Assembly: GCF_023617245.1 (NCBI RefSeq)
Contig: NZ_CP067396.1
Span: forward strand, 4,216,001-4,280,000
Length of the DNA stretch: 64,000 nucleotides
Origin: Lysobacter enzymogenes
GTDB taxonomy: Bacteria > Pseudomonadota > Gammaproteobacteria > Xanthomonadales > Xanthomonadaceae
Direction: 5' to 3'
Made by a program: the position numbers and the translations under genes
Shown here: positions 36,391-44,981 of the stretch, piece after piece
Position numbering within the stretch: position 1 is the first letter of the stretch
Layout: every line of letters begins with the position of its first letter
The notes under the pieces: model-generated
Seen by the model: the letters and a program-made list of their open reading frames with translations, nothing else
Databases searched by the model: none
Told to the model about the DNA's origin: nothing

Positions 36391-37683
36391 TTACTTCCAC
36401 AGATCGTGCAGCACCATCGTGTGGTCGCGGTCCGGGCCGGTCGAGACGATCGCCAGCGGGCAGCCGGCCAGTTCTTCCAGCGCGCGCAGATAAGCGCGGG
36501 CGGCCGGCGGCAGCTTGTCCCACTCGGTGATGCCGTGGGTGTTCTCGTCCCAGCCCGGGAACTCCAGGTACACCGGCGTGCACTCGTCCCAGCCGGCCGC
36601 GTCCAGCGGCGCGTACTCGGTGCGCTTGCCGCGGTATTCGTAGGCGATGCAGATCTTCAGCGTCTTCATGCCGTCGAGCACGTCGAGCTTGGTGATGCAC
36701 AGGCCGGTGATGCCGTTGATCGCGACCGCGCGCTTGAGCGCGACGATGTCGATCCAGCCGCAGCGGCGCGGACGGCCGGTGGTGGCGCCGTATTCCTGGC
36801 CGCGGTCGCGGATGCCCTGGCCGACTTCGTCGTCGAGTTCGGTCGGGAACGGGCCGCCGCCGACGCGGGTGGCGTAGGCCTTGGCGATGCCGAGCACGTA
36901 GTCGATCGCGTCCGCGCCCACGCCGGTGCCGGCGAGCGCGCCGCCGACGGTGGTGTTGGACGAGGTCACGTACGGGTAGGTGCCGTGGTCGATGTCCAGC
37001 AGCGAGCCCTGCGCGCCTTCGAACAGCACGCGCTTGCCCTGCTTGCGCAGGTCGTGAAGGATGCCGGCGACGTCGGACTTCATCGGCTGCACGTATTCGC
37101 CGAATTCCAGCGCCTCGTCGAGGGTCTTCTGGTAGTCGACCGCGTCCACGCCGAGGTACTTGGTCAGCACGAAGTTGTGGTAGTCCAGCGCGCTGCGCAG
37201 CAGCTCGGCGAGCTGGGCCGGGTAATGCAGGTCGGCGACGCGGATGCCGCGGCGGGCGACCTTGTCCTCGTACGCCGGGCCGATGCCGCGGCCGGTGGTG
37301 CCGATGGCCTTGCCGCCGGCGGCCTTTTCGCGGGCCTGATCGAGGGCGATGTGGTACGGCATGATCAGCGGCGTCGCCGGGCTGATCTTCAGGCGCGAAC
37401 GCACTTCCACGCCGGTGGCTTCCAGCTCGTCGATCTCCTTGCGCAGCGCGGCGGGGCTGAGCACCACGCCGTTGCCGATCAGGCACAGCGCGCCTTCGCG
37501 CAGGATGCCCGAGGGGATCAGGTGCAGCACGGTCTTCTTGCCGCCGATGACCAAGGTGTGGCCGGCGTTGTGGCCGCCCTGGAAGCGCACGACGGCGCCG
37601 ATCTGCTCGGTCAGCAGGTCGACGATCTTGCCCTTGCCTTCATCGCCCCACTGGGCACCGAGAACGACGACTGACTGACCCAT
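36391..37683 (-). CDS. purA: adenylosuccinate synthase
   Basis: The protein has 430 residues, the normal length. It joins IMP and aspartate with GTP to make adenylosuccinate, the first committed step to AMP. The N-terminal P-loop-like motif GDEGKGK (13-19) and GGHNAGHT are intact, with GTTGRGIGPAYEDK and FEGAQGSLLDIDHGTYP further on. In related genomes purA lies just downstream of hflC and DUF2065. Here about 3.1 kb separates them, and purA appears to have its own promoter at 37815-37820. Confidence 0.98.
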   Translation of the reverse strand: MGQSVVVLGAQWGDEGKGKIVDLLTEQIGAVVRFQGGHNAGHTLVIGGKKTVLHLIPSGILREGALCLIGNGVVLSPAALRKEIDELEATGVEVRSRLKISPATPLIMPYHIALDQAREKAAGGKAIGTTGRGIGPAYEDKVARRGIRVADLHYPAQLAELLRSALDYHNFVLTKYLGVDAVDYQKTLDEALEFGEYVQPMKSDVAGILHDLRKQGKRVLFEGAQGSLLDIDHGTYPYVTSSNTTVGGALAGTGVGADAIDYVLGIAKAYATRVGGGPFPTELDDEVGQGIRDRGQEYGATTGRPRRCGWIDIVALKRAVAINGITGLCITKLDVLDGMKTLKICIAYEYRGKRTEYAPLDAAGWDECTPVYLEFPGWDENTHGITEWDKLPPAARAYLRALEELAGCPLAIVSTGPDRDHTMVLHDLWK

Positions 37684-37775
37684 GAGTCCAAACTCCTAGC
37701 TGTGAAAGCGGCGGACGCCGCATGGTCCGCCCACGCCCAGTCGCAGTCCTCGCCGCGCCACAGGGCCATGAACGG

Positions 37776-37811
37776 AAAAAAGCCGGCGGGGATGGCCCCG
37801 GCCGGCTTTTG
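37776..37811 (-). terminator. terminator-like hairpin in the purA leader
   Basis: On the minus strand AAAAGCCGGC pairs with GCCGGCTTTT, with an inner GGGG/CCCC stem, followed by six T. It lies 93 bases upstream of the purA ATG, although no gene precedes it after the terminator at 38387. It could be an attenuator or a 5' stabilising structure. Confidence 0.7.
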
Positions 37812-37814
37812 TGC

Positions 37815-37820
37815 ATTATC
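37815..37820 (-). promoter_or_regulatory. candidate -10 box of purA
   Basis: The minus strand reads GATAAT, one base off the consensus, in GC-rich surroundings about 130 bases upstream of the purA start. Transcription would begin at the edge of the leader hairpin. No convincing -35 box is seen. Confidence 0.4.
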
Positions 37821-38386
37821 CGGGTTTCGGGCGGCCAAGGCCACCCCGGGCGGGCCAGCGGACAGATTCGGCTCAGCCTGGGGCATGCCGCGTCCGGGGC
37901 CGGCGCATCGGAACGATCCGCCGGGCCGATCCTTGTCGGACGCGAAGGCCGCCGCGCCGCTGGAATCCGGGGCATTCCGGGCCGCGGCCGCGCGCCCGGA
38001 CCGCGCGAGCGCGCGGTCGGCCCGAGCGCGGCGCCCCCGTCCATCGCCGCCAGGCGCAGCCCGTCGCTCCGCAACCGCGGCCCGTCGCCCTGCCCGCCCC
38101 ACGCGCGCCGCGCCGCCGCGAGACCGCGCCGGCCCCGCAGCGCCGCGCCGGGGCGGCCGCCGGACCGTTCCGGCACGCGCCACGCCCGCCCGGAGCCGCT
38201 GCGATGCCGACCCTCCCCGCTTCTTCCGCGCCGACGGCTGCCGCAGCCGCCTGCACGGCCCCGCGAGCCGCCGGCCCCCACGCGCGCGCGCCGCTTCGCC
38301 GAGCACCGGCGCTGGCCTTGCGCCTGTACCTGACGATGTCGGGCAGGTGGCTCTTCGGCATCGGCCTGATGCTGTGGCGGGTCGCG

Positions 38387-38419
38387 AAAAAGCGGGCCCG
38401 GCCTTGCGCCGGGCCCGCT
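38387..38419 (-). terminator. terminator of the 583-residue secreted protein gene
   Basis: On the minus strand AGCGGGCCCGGC and GCCGGGCCCGCT form a strong hairpin followed by TTTTT, about 60 bases after the stop at 38480. Confidence 0.85.
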
Positions 38420-38479
38420 GCGCCGGGCGCTGCGACGCGCCCGGCGTACGAAACGCTCAACTTCTCGACGCCCGGGCCC

Positions 38480-40231
38480 TCACTTGGCCTGCGCCGCCGG
38501 CGCGTGCGCGTCGATGAAGTCGTCGACGCCGTTCTTGTTCTGGTCCAGGCGCCGCCCGGTGACCTGGTAGTAGGTGCGCGTGCTCAGCGGCCCGGTCACG
38601 TACTTGCGTTGCTTGGCGTCCCAGAAGGTCGCGTTCGGCTCGACCGTGTCGGCGGTGAGGTACAGCGTGGTCGAGGGGAACAGGTCGACGTTGACCCGCG
38701 GCGTGCACGGCACCGGCGCCGGATCGGCGATGGCGTCGCCGGCGCGCTGGCGCTGGCAGTCCTCGGCGGTGATCACCTCGCTGACGTGGCGCTGCTGGCC
38801 GACCTTGGCCACCGGGATCGCCAGGCTCTGGCCGACGTCGAACTTGGCCTCGCGCACCAGGGTGCGGCTGTTCCAGGGCTGGAACTCTTCGCCGTTGGCG
38901 TCGGCGATGCGGCCGCCGCCCACCATCTCGTTGAGTCCGACCACGCGCGGCAACTCGCGCAGTTCCACGTTGCGCAGCAAGGTCGCGGTCTCGGCGAGAT
39001 TGAACACGCTCAGGCGGAAGCTGCCGAACGGATCGAAGGTGCCGGCGTCGAGGCCGTGCAGGCGCGGCTTCAGCGAGAGCAGGTTGTTGGTCGCGCCGTA
39101 CAGGCGGATGTCCTTGACCACCAGCGCGTTGATCGCCGTGGTGTTGGGATCGATGTCGGTGAAGGTCGCGCCGATGTGGTAGTACGCGCCGCCGATCGCC
39201 TGGCCCGGCGCGCCGGTCGCGCCGGTGCAGGGGCCGTTGCCCCAATACGGATTCGGCGTATCCCAGCGCACCGTGTACGGGTAATAGATGCCGTCGTGGA
39301 AGGCCTGGGCCGGGCCGGTCGGGCCGGTCACCGTCGGCGTCTTCCACGGCGAATGGCACTCGGCCGGCGACTGTCCGTAGTACCAGCCGATCACCGGCGG
39401 CGTCGCGCTGGGATACAGCACGGTCATCTCCAGCGCGTGCGCGGTCTGCGCGTTGGGATTGACCAGGTCCCAGTTCCACATGGTCTTGAACGACAGGCCG
39501 ACGTTGCTGGCCAGCACCGAGAACGAGGTGTCGCTGAAGTGGCGGCGATAGCCGACGCGATCCTCGGGCGTGACCGCGCCGCCGGTCGACATGATGTGGC
39601 GCGAGGCGCTGTCCTCGCCCGGACGCACGGTGGTGGAGTTGCTGACGCCGTAGTTGTTGGCCGCCGCCAGCGCGGCCGAGCCGCCGAGCGCGTTGGCCCA
39701 GCGCGTGACCGTGGAGTTGATGCCGTTGAGCGCGCCGCCGCTGCCGCCGAGCCAGCTTTGGAAGGTGCCGCCGTACACGTACGAGTAATCGACCTGGTAC
39801 AGGTCGCCGGTGTCGAGCCGCTGCGGCTTGGACAGCAGGCCGTCGGCGATGGCGTTCTGGGTGGTCACCGCGACGATGTTGCGCCGGGGCAGCGTGGCCG
39901 GCGGGAACGCGTTGGTCGCGTGCACGCGCACGTTGAACTCGCAGAAATCCATTTCCACCACCGACTGCACGGCGGTCTGCAGAGCCGCTGCGGTGCCGCC
40001 GTAGCTGGGGATGCCGGACAGCGCGAACGGTTGCGCGGGGCTGGTCGGCGAATTCGGCAGCTGGCCGAACTCCAGGTACGGGGTCGCGGTGTTGGCGAAC
40101 ATCAGGTACAGATTGTTGGCCTTGGGCACGCCCAGGCCGAGGCAGGCCGCCCAGGCCGGACTGGTCAAGGACATCAAGGCCAACGCCAACGCGCTGCGAC
40201 GAAGCAAACGGCTACGCTCAGAATCCTTCAT
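38480..40231 (-). CDS. large secreted protein with C-terminal calcium-loop motif, unknown
   Basis: The protein has 583 residues from ATG 40231, with AGGAG upstream. A signal peptide ends TSPAWA. The mature part begins ACLGLGVPKANNLYLMF, is rich in Asn, Thr and aromatic residues, and contains RHIMSTGG in the middle, several cysteines, and near the end DQNKNGVDDFID, an EF-hand or dockerin-like calcium loop. There is no HExxH motif. It is probably extracellular or surface-bound. It lies between purA and DUF2065, which are adjacent in relatives, so it looks like an insertion in a conserved locus. Confidence 0.7.
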   Translation of the reverse strand: MKDSERSRLLRRSALALALMSLTSPAWAACLGLGVPKANNLYLMFANTATPYLEFGQLPNSPTSPAQPFALSGIPSYGGTAAALQTAVQSVVEMDFCEFNVRVHATNAFPPATLPRRNIVAVTTQNAIADGLLSKPQRLDTGDLYQVDYSYVYGGTFQSWLGGSGGALNGINSTVTRWANALGGSAALAAANNYGVSNSTTVRPGEDSASRHIMSTGGAVTPEDRVGYRRHFSDTSFSVLASNVGLSFKTMWNWDLVNPNAQTAHALEMTVLYPSATPPVIGWYYGQSPAECHSPWKTPTVTGPTGPAQAFHDGIYYPYTVRWDTPNPYWGNGPCTGATGAPGQAIGGAYYHIGATFTDIDPNTTAINALVVKDIRLYGATNNLLSLKPRLHGLDAGTFDPFGSFRLSVFNLAETATLLRNVELRELPRVVGLNEMVGGGRIADANGEEFQPWNSRTLVREAKFDVGQSLAIPVAKVGQQRHVSEVITAEDCQRQRAGDAIADPAPVPCTPRVNVDLFPSTTLYLTADTVEPNATFWDAKQRKYVTGPLSTRTYYQVTGRRLDQNKNGVDDFIDAHAPAAQAK

Positions 40232-40774
40232 GACGGTTCTCCTGAAGTGGGATGAGATTCCGTCGCGACGCAAGCGCGCCTGCGACGGCCGCGAGGCCGT
40301 CGGGGACGCCGCCGATGGATGGCATCGCACCCGGGCGCGGCGCCGTCGTACAGCGGCGGCGCACGCCTCGCCGTCCACTGTCTAGCCGCGCCCGGGTCGC
40401 GGCGACAGGGCGAAATCAGGACGTTTCAGGGACTCGCGGGGAAGGATTCGCAGCGCGCGCGGCGATACGAAAGGAACTGCGATGCGCGTCGTAGCGCGCG
40501 CATGACCGCGGTCGCGAGGCGCTTGCGCGGCGTTTTCGTCGTTGCGGCCATCGTGGCAGCTCGCTTCGGGCCGGATCGAAGAGCGTCGGGGCTGAAGCCC
40601 CTCCCACAACAGCGGGGCTGTCATGCATCGGCTTTTGTGGGAGGGGCTTCAGCCCCGACGCTCTCGGCTCAAGTCGCGACACTGCCGCGGATCGGAAAGC
40701 GACGGGCCTGAAGGCCTTGCCCCATCCGTTGTTCGGGCGGGTCGGTCGGCAGCGGGCCCGAAGGCCCGCCTGAA
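40232..40774. other. 543-bp region with REP elements
   Basis: The region carries the promoter side of the 583-residue gene, an inverted REP pair at 40583-40661, and degenerate REP-like palindromes up to about 40775. No gene is seen. Confidence 0.5.
40583..40661. repeat. inverted pair of REP elements
   Basis: GCGTCGGGGCTGAAGCCCCT (from 40583) is followed after about 25 bases by its reverse complement, which ends at 40661. Each arm is itself a hairpin. It is the same element as in the 30166-30790 array. Confidence 0.9.
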
Positions 40775-40966
40775 TCACCCCAGGCGCAGGCACCACAATC
40801 CGGTCAGCGCCATCACCACCATGATCCCACCGACCGCGCGCAAGTGCGGGTCGGGCAAGGAGCGCAGCTGTTCCGCCGCGCGCTTCCAGCCGCCAGGGGC
40901 GACGAACAGCATCAGGCCTTCCAGCACCACGACTAGGCACAAGGCCCGCCACACTTCGCCGGCCAT
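40775..40966 (-). CDS. DUF2065 small membrane protein
   Basis: The protein has 63 residues with two hydrophobic helices (WRALCLVVVLEGLMLFVAP and AVGGIMVVMALTGLWCL). It is a DUF2065 protein, typically encoded right after hflC in gammaproteobacteria, and here it follows hflC by nine bases. It may assist the HflKC-FtsH complex in the inner membrane. Its function is unproven. Confidence 0.9.
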   Translation of the reverse strand: MAGEVWRALCLVVVLEGLMLFVAPGGWKRAAEQLRSLPDPHLRAVGGIMVVMALTGLWCLRLG

Positions 40967-40975
40967 CGGCCGGCC

Positions 40976-41839
40976 TCAGCGGTCGGACTTGAGGTACTGC
41001 AGGTACGGATCGTCGCGGTCGAGCACGATCACGCTCTGGCCGTCGGCGAACGCCTTGCGGTAGGAATCCAGGCTGCGCTGGAAGGTGAAGAACGACGGGT
41101 CCTTCGATGCCGCATCGCCGTACAGGCGCGCGGCCTCGGCGTCGCCTTCGCCGCGCAGGCGCTGGGCGTCGCGCTCGGCCTCGGCCAGCAGCACGGTCTT
41201 GTCGCGATCGGCCGCCGCACGCACCGCCTGCGACTGCTCGAAGCCTTCCGCGCGCAGCTGGCTGGCGACCTGCAAGCGCTGCGAGCGCATCTGGTTGTAG
41301 ACCGACTGCAGCACGTTGCTGTCCTGCGGCAGGTCGATGCGCTTGATCCGGATGTCCTGGATCTTCACGCCCAGCGTCGCCGCGCCGCGGTTGATCGCGG
41401 TCAGCTGCTTGCCGATCACCGCCTCGCGGTCGCCCTTGACCACGTCGAGCAGCTTCAGCGAGTTGATCTCGTTGCGCAGCGCGTCGCGGATGATCGGCTT
41501 CAGGCGCTCGGCCGCGACTTCCTCGTTGCCGCCGGTGGCCTGGAAGAAGCGGCGCATGTCCTCGATCCGGCCGAGCGCGAAGAAGTCGATGCTGATGTCG
41601 AGCTTGTCGGCGGTCAGGTAGCGCTCCGGCTCGGCCGGCAGCACGTTGAGGCGGCGGTCGAAGGTGCGCGCGGTTTCGATCAGCGGCCACTTGAAGCGCA
41701 GGCCGGGAGCGACGTCCTCGCGCACCACGGTGCCGAGGCGGAACACGATCGCGCTGTGGCCTTCCTTGACCACGAACATCGAGCCCAGCAGGGCCAGCAG
41801 CAGGGCCACGCCCGCTGCGATCAGGGCAGGAACTCTCAT
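40976..41839 (-). CDS. hflC: FtsH modulator HflC
   Basis: The protein has 287 residues. One N-terminal membrane helix (LIAAGVALLLALLGSMFVV) precedes an SPFH/prohibitin domain with FRLGTVVREDVAPGLRFKWP and a helical region (EAERDAQRLRGEGDAEAARLYGDA). HflC and HflK form a large periplasmic cage around FtsH and modulate its proteolysis. The start overlaps the hflK stop in ATGA, so synthesis is coupled. Confidence 0.96.
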   Translation of the reverse strand: MRVPALIAAGVALLLALLGSMFVVKEGHSAIVFRLGTVVREDVAPGLRFKWPLIETARTFDRRLNVLPAEPERYLTADKLDISIDFFALGRIEDMRRFFQATGGNEEVAAERLKPIIRDALRNEINSLKLLDVVKGDREAVIGKQLTAINRGAATLGVKIQDIRIKRIDLPQDSNVLQSVYNQMRSQRLQVASQLRAEGFEQSQAVRAAADRDKTVLLAEAERDAQRLRGEGDAEAARLYGDAASKDPSFFTFQRSLDSYRKAFADGQSVIVLDRDDPYLQYLKSDR

Positions 41840-42957
41840 CGCATCACCTCATCGCGGGTCTTCGGGCGCTCGGGGCGGCCGCTGTACGGGATCGACGACC
41901 GCGAAGAATCGGTCGCCGTCACCGAGGGCAGCAGTTCGGGCTGGGCCAGCGGCACGCTGACCGGGCCCGGGGTCACCGGCACGCCGCCGCGGTCGGTCAG
42001 CGGAATCTGCAGGATCTGGCGCGAATCGCCGCCGACGATCTTGCGGTTGTTGGACAGCACTTCCTGCACCGCATCCAGCCACAGCCGCTTGCGGGTGACT
42101 TCCGGCGCGCCCTTGTACTGCTCGACCAGCAGCGAGAAGCGCGCCGCGTCGCCTTGCGCGCGGGCCACGATCGAGGTCTTGTAGCCCTCGGCGGTGGTGC
42201 GGATGCGCTGCGCGTCGCCGCGCGCTTCCGGCACGATCTTCTTGGCGTAGGCCTGGGCCTCGTTGATCGCGGTGGACTTGTCGGCGTTGGCGCGCTGGGC
42301 CTCGTCGAACGCGTCCTTGACCTCGTCCGGCGGACGCGCGTTCGGCAGGTTGAGCTCGGTGACGGTCAGGCCGGTCTCGTAGTCCTTCAGCGAGGACTGC
42401 AGGCGCTGGCGCACCTGGGTGGTCAGCACGCTGCGCGCGCCGAGCACGGTGTCCAGGTCGGAGCGGCCGATCTGCTCGCGCACCGCGCTCTGCGCGGCCT
42501 GCTTGAGCACCTCTTCCGGCGCGCGCGAGCCGAACAGGTACTGGCGCGGCGACTCGATCCGGTACTGGACGTTGATCTCGACGTTGACCATGTTGCCGTC
42601 GCGGGTCAGGACCGGCACGTTCTCGCTGTAGGCCTTGCTCTGGGTCGCGTTGACCTTCTGCACGCTCTCCACCGGCCACGGCAGCTTGAAGTGCGGGCCG
42701 GGCTGGAGCACGCGCGAGAAGGTGCCGAAGCGCAGGACCACGCCGCGCTCCTGCTCGGTCACCAGCACGAAGCAGTTGAACGCCAGCCACAGCGCGACCA
42801 GCACGCCGACCCAGCGCAGGATGCCGCCGGCGCCGCCGCCGCCGAACAGGCCGCGCGCGGAATCGATCAGGGCGTCCAGGCCGCGGCCTTGGGGTTTGCG
42901 TTGCCGCGACGGTCGGTTGTCGCCGGAATTGTCACTGCCGGGGGTGTTCCAGGCCAT
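41836..42957 (-). CDS. hflK: FtsH modulator HflK
   Basis: The protein has 373 residues. A Gly-rich cytoplasmic N terminus (GLFGGGGAGG) precedes one membrane helix (WVGVLVALWLAFNCFVLV), an SPFH domain with EQERGVVLRFGTFSRVLQPG, and helices containing EARGDAQRIRTTAEGYK. A Pro/Ser tail ends the protein. It partners with HflC (overlapping gene) in control of FtsH, whose gene lies 5.5 kb upstream on the same strand. The start at 42957 begins MAWNTPGSD, typical for the family. Confidence 0.96.
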   Translation of the reverse strand: MAWNTPGSDNSGDNRPSRQRKPQGRGLDALIDSARGLFGGGGAGGILRWVGVLVALWLAFNCFVLVTEQERGVVLRFGTFSRVLQPGPHFKLPWPVESVQKVNATQSKAYSENVPVLTRDGNMVNVEINVQYRIESPRQYLFGSRAPEEVLKQAAQSAVREQIGRSDLDTVLGARSVLTTQVRQRLQSSLKDYETGLTVTELNLPNARPPDEVKDAFDEAQRANADKSTAINEAQAYAKKIVPEARGDAQRIRTTAEGYKTSIVARAQGDAARFSLLVEQYKGAPEVTRKRLWLDAVQEVLSNNRKIVGGDSRQILQIPLTDRGGVPVTPGPVSVPLAQPELLPSVTATDSSRSSIPYSGRPERPKTRDEVMR

Positions 42958-43113
42958 GCCTGCTCCTAAGAAAGTGGAGGCCGGGCGGAGCGTCCTGCGC
43001 GAGCAAGGCGGTTCCCACCGGCACCGGCCGCGGCAGGGCCGGCGCCGGTCCGCGGACGCTGGGGCGCCCGCGGCGGGTCGCGCGCGCATTCAGTGCGCGC
43101 GAACCCGTCGATT

Positions 43114-44412
43114 CTAGGTGGGGGTCTCCGCCGTCTCAAGCAAGGGCCGCAACGGCTCGCCGTGGGCCTGGGCGAACAGGCGCTGGGCGTCGGCCACGGC
43201 GAGGTCGACTTCGACCCACCAGCCGTGCTCGTCGGCCTGCTCGGCGCGTACCGCGCCGAGGTCGTGCAGGCGCGCGCGCAGGCGCGCGTCCTGCGGCGCG
43301 ATCCGCAGTCCGCCCTGCACCCGGCGCAGCTGCAGCGCCTCGCCGAGGGCGTCGCGCAGCGTCGCCAGGCCCTCGCCGGTGCGCGCCGACAACCACACCC
43401 GATGGCGCTCCTCGCCGGGACGGTCGATGCGCGGGGCGACGCCGTCGAGGCGATCGATCTTGTTGAACACCAGCAGCTGCGGCAGGTCGCCGGCGCCGAT
43501 TTCGGCCAGCACCGCGTCGACCTGGGCGATGCGCTCGTCGCGCAGCGGGTCGGCGGCGTCGATCACGTGCAGCAGCAGGTCGGCCTCGCGCGCTTCCGAC
43601 AAGGTCGAGCGGAACGCGGCGACCAGCTCGTGCGGCAGGTCGCGGACGAAGCCGACCGTGTCGGCCAGGACCACGCCGCCGCCGGCAAGCTCGATCCGGC
43701 GCACGGTCGGGTCCAGCGTGGCGAACAGCTGGTCGGCGGCGTAGGCATCGGCGCCGGTCAGCGCATTGAACAGGGTCGACTTGCCGGCGTTGGTGTAGCC
43801 CACCAGCGCCACCCGCGGCAGTTCGCTGCGCACCCGCGCGCGGCGCATCTGGGTGCGCTGCACCTCGACCTTGTCCAGGCGCTTCTGCAATTGCTCCAGG
43901 CGCTTCTGCAACAGGCGGCGGTCGGTTTCCAGCTGGGTTTCGCCGGGACCGCGCAAGCCGATGGAGCCGCCGCGCTGGCGCTCCAGGTGGGTCCAGCCGC
44001 GCACCAGCCGAGTGGCCATGTGCTTGAGCTGGGCCAGCTCGACCTGCAGCTTGCCCTCGGCGCTGCGCGCGCGCTGGGAGAAGATGTCCAGGATCAGGCC
44101 GGTGCGGTCGACCACGCGCCGCTGCAGCGCGCGTTCGAGGTTGCGCTCCTGGCCCGGGCTCAACGGGTGGTTGACCAGGATCAGGTCGGCGCCGCTGGCC
44201 TCGGCCGCGGCCTTGACCTCTTCGAGTTTGCCGCTGCCGATCAGGATGGCCGCGTTGGGCCGGTCGATGCGCGCGGTCAGCACCGCGGCCACGGACGCGC
44301 CGGCCGAGCGCGCCAGGTCGGCGAACTCTTCCAGCAGGTCCTCCTCCGGCGCGCCGCCGGAGTGAGGCTGGATCAGCAGGGCGTGCTCGCCCCTTTTGGA
44401 ACGCTCGAACAT
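43114..44412 (-). CDS. hflX: ribosome-splitting GTPase HflX
   Basis: The protein has 432 residues. An N-terminal HflX domain contains GSGKLEEVK and NHPLSPGQERNLE. A coiled linker comes next, then the G domain with GYTNAGKS (205-212), DTVGFVRDLPHELV and NKID. HflX binds 50S subunits and rescues stalled ribosomes, for example after heat stress. It lies downstream of hfq (97 bases) and upstream of hflK in the conserved hfq-hflX-hflK-hflC order. Confidence 0.97.
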   Translation of the reverse strand: MFERSKRGEHALLIQPHSGGAPEEDLLEEFADLARSAGASVAAVLTARIDRPNAAILIGSGKLEEVKAAAEASGADLILVNHPLSPGQERNLERALQRRVVDRTGLILDIFSQRARSAEGKLQVELAQLKHMATRLVRGWTHLERQRGGSIGLRGPGETQLETDRRLLQKRLEQLQKRLDKVEVQRTQMRRARVRSELPRVALVGYTNAGKSTLFNALTGADAYAADQLFATLDPTVRRIELAGGGVVLADTVGFVRDLPHELVAAFRSTLSEAREADLLLHVIDAADPLRDERIAQVDAVLAEIGAGDLPQLLVFNKIDRLDGVAPRIDRPGEERHRVWLSARTGEGLATLRDALGEALQLRRVQGGLRIAPQDARLRARLHDLGAVRAEQADEHGWWVEVDLAVADAQRLFAQAHGEPLRPLLETAETPT

Positions 44413-44508
44413 CGATCAGGAAGCTGACTGGCGGGCCAAGCCCGGGAAGAACCCTGACAGATGGTGGCGCCGCGCCGGTTTCTCAATCGTCCGCGGCGCC
44501 GCGGGCGT

Positions 44509-44781
44509 TTATTCGTTCTCGTCGCTGCCGTCGCTGCCGTCGGCGGACTGGACATAGCCGCCGCCCGGGCCGACGCGGACGTTGCGCGCGGGGACCACGG
44601 TGGAAATGGCGTGCTTGTAGACCATCTGGCTTACGGTGTTGCGCAACAGCACCACGAACTGGTCGAAGGATTCGATCGTGCCCTGCAGCTTGATGCCGTT
44701 GACCAGGTAGACCGAGACCGGTACGCGTTCGCGACGCAGCGCATTCAGGAAAGGATCCTGCAGGGATTGCCCCTTAGACAT
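44509..44781 (-). CDS. hfq: RNA chaperone Hfq
   Basis: The protein has 90 residues. The Sm1 motif covers SVYLVNGIKLQGTIESFDQF and the Sm2 motif has YKHAISTVVP. A short acidic Gly/Ser/Asp tail follows the core. Hfq hexamers match small RNAs with mRNAs in the cytoplasm. It starts 201 bases after the miaA stop, and a GGGGAATTAG precedes the ATG. The intergenic gap probably holds its own promoter, as in other bacteria. Confidence 0.98.
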   Translation of the reverse strand: MSKGQSLQDPFLNALRRERVPVSVYLVNGIKLQGTIESFDQFVVLLRNTVSQMVYKHAISTVVPARNVRVGPGGGYVQSADGSDGSDENE

Positions 44782-44981
44782 CTTCTAATTCCCCAGCATG
44801 TTCTAGTTATTAGGACGGCGCGCCCCGCCGACGGGACCGGGCGGTAGGCCCGGGAGCCCGGAAACGGTCGCTTCCGTATCGCCGGCTGTTGTCCCCACAG
44901 GGGCGACCCGCCCGATGTTAACGCAAGTGCAAGCAAACATTGCGACCCGGGTCGGGGTTTGCGCGCGACGGCGCGGCGCCG

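Larger units (their letters stand above)
37684..38479. other. 796-bp region between purA and the 583-residue gene
   Basis: No protein-like frame is found. From the left it holds the purA leader with a strong hairpin, a candidate purA -10 box, about 560 bases of very GC-rich sequence, and the terminator of the upstream gene. Confidence 0.5.

Noticed and set aside
37812..38386. Possible missed gene (for example hisZ) between purA and its upstream neighbour
   Set aside because: All frames here give Arg/Ala/Gly-rich low-complexity translations, and no hisZ motif is visible.
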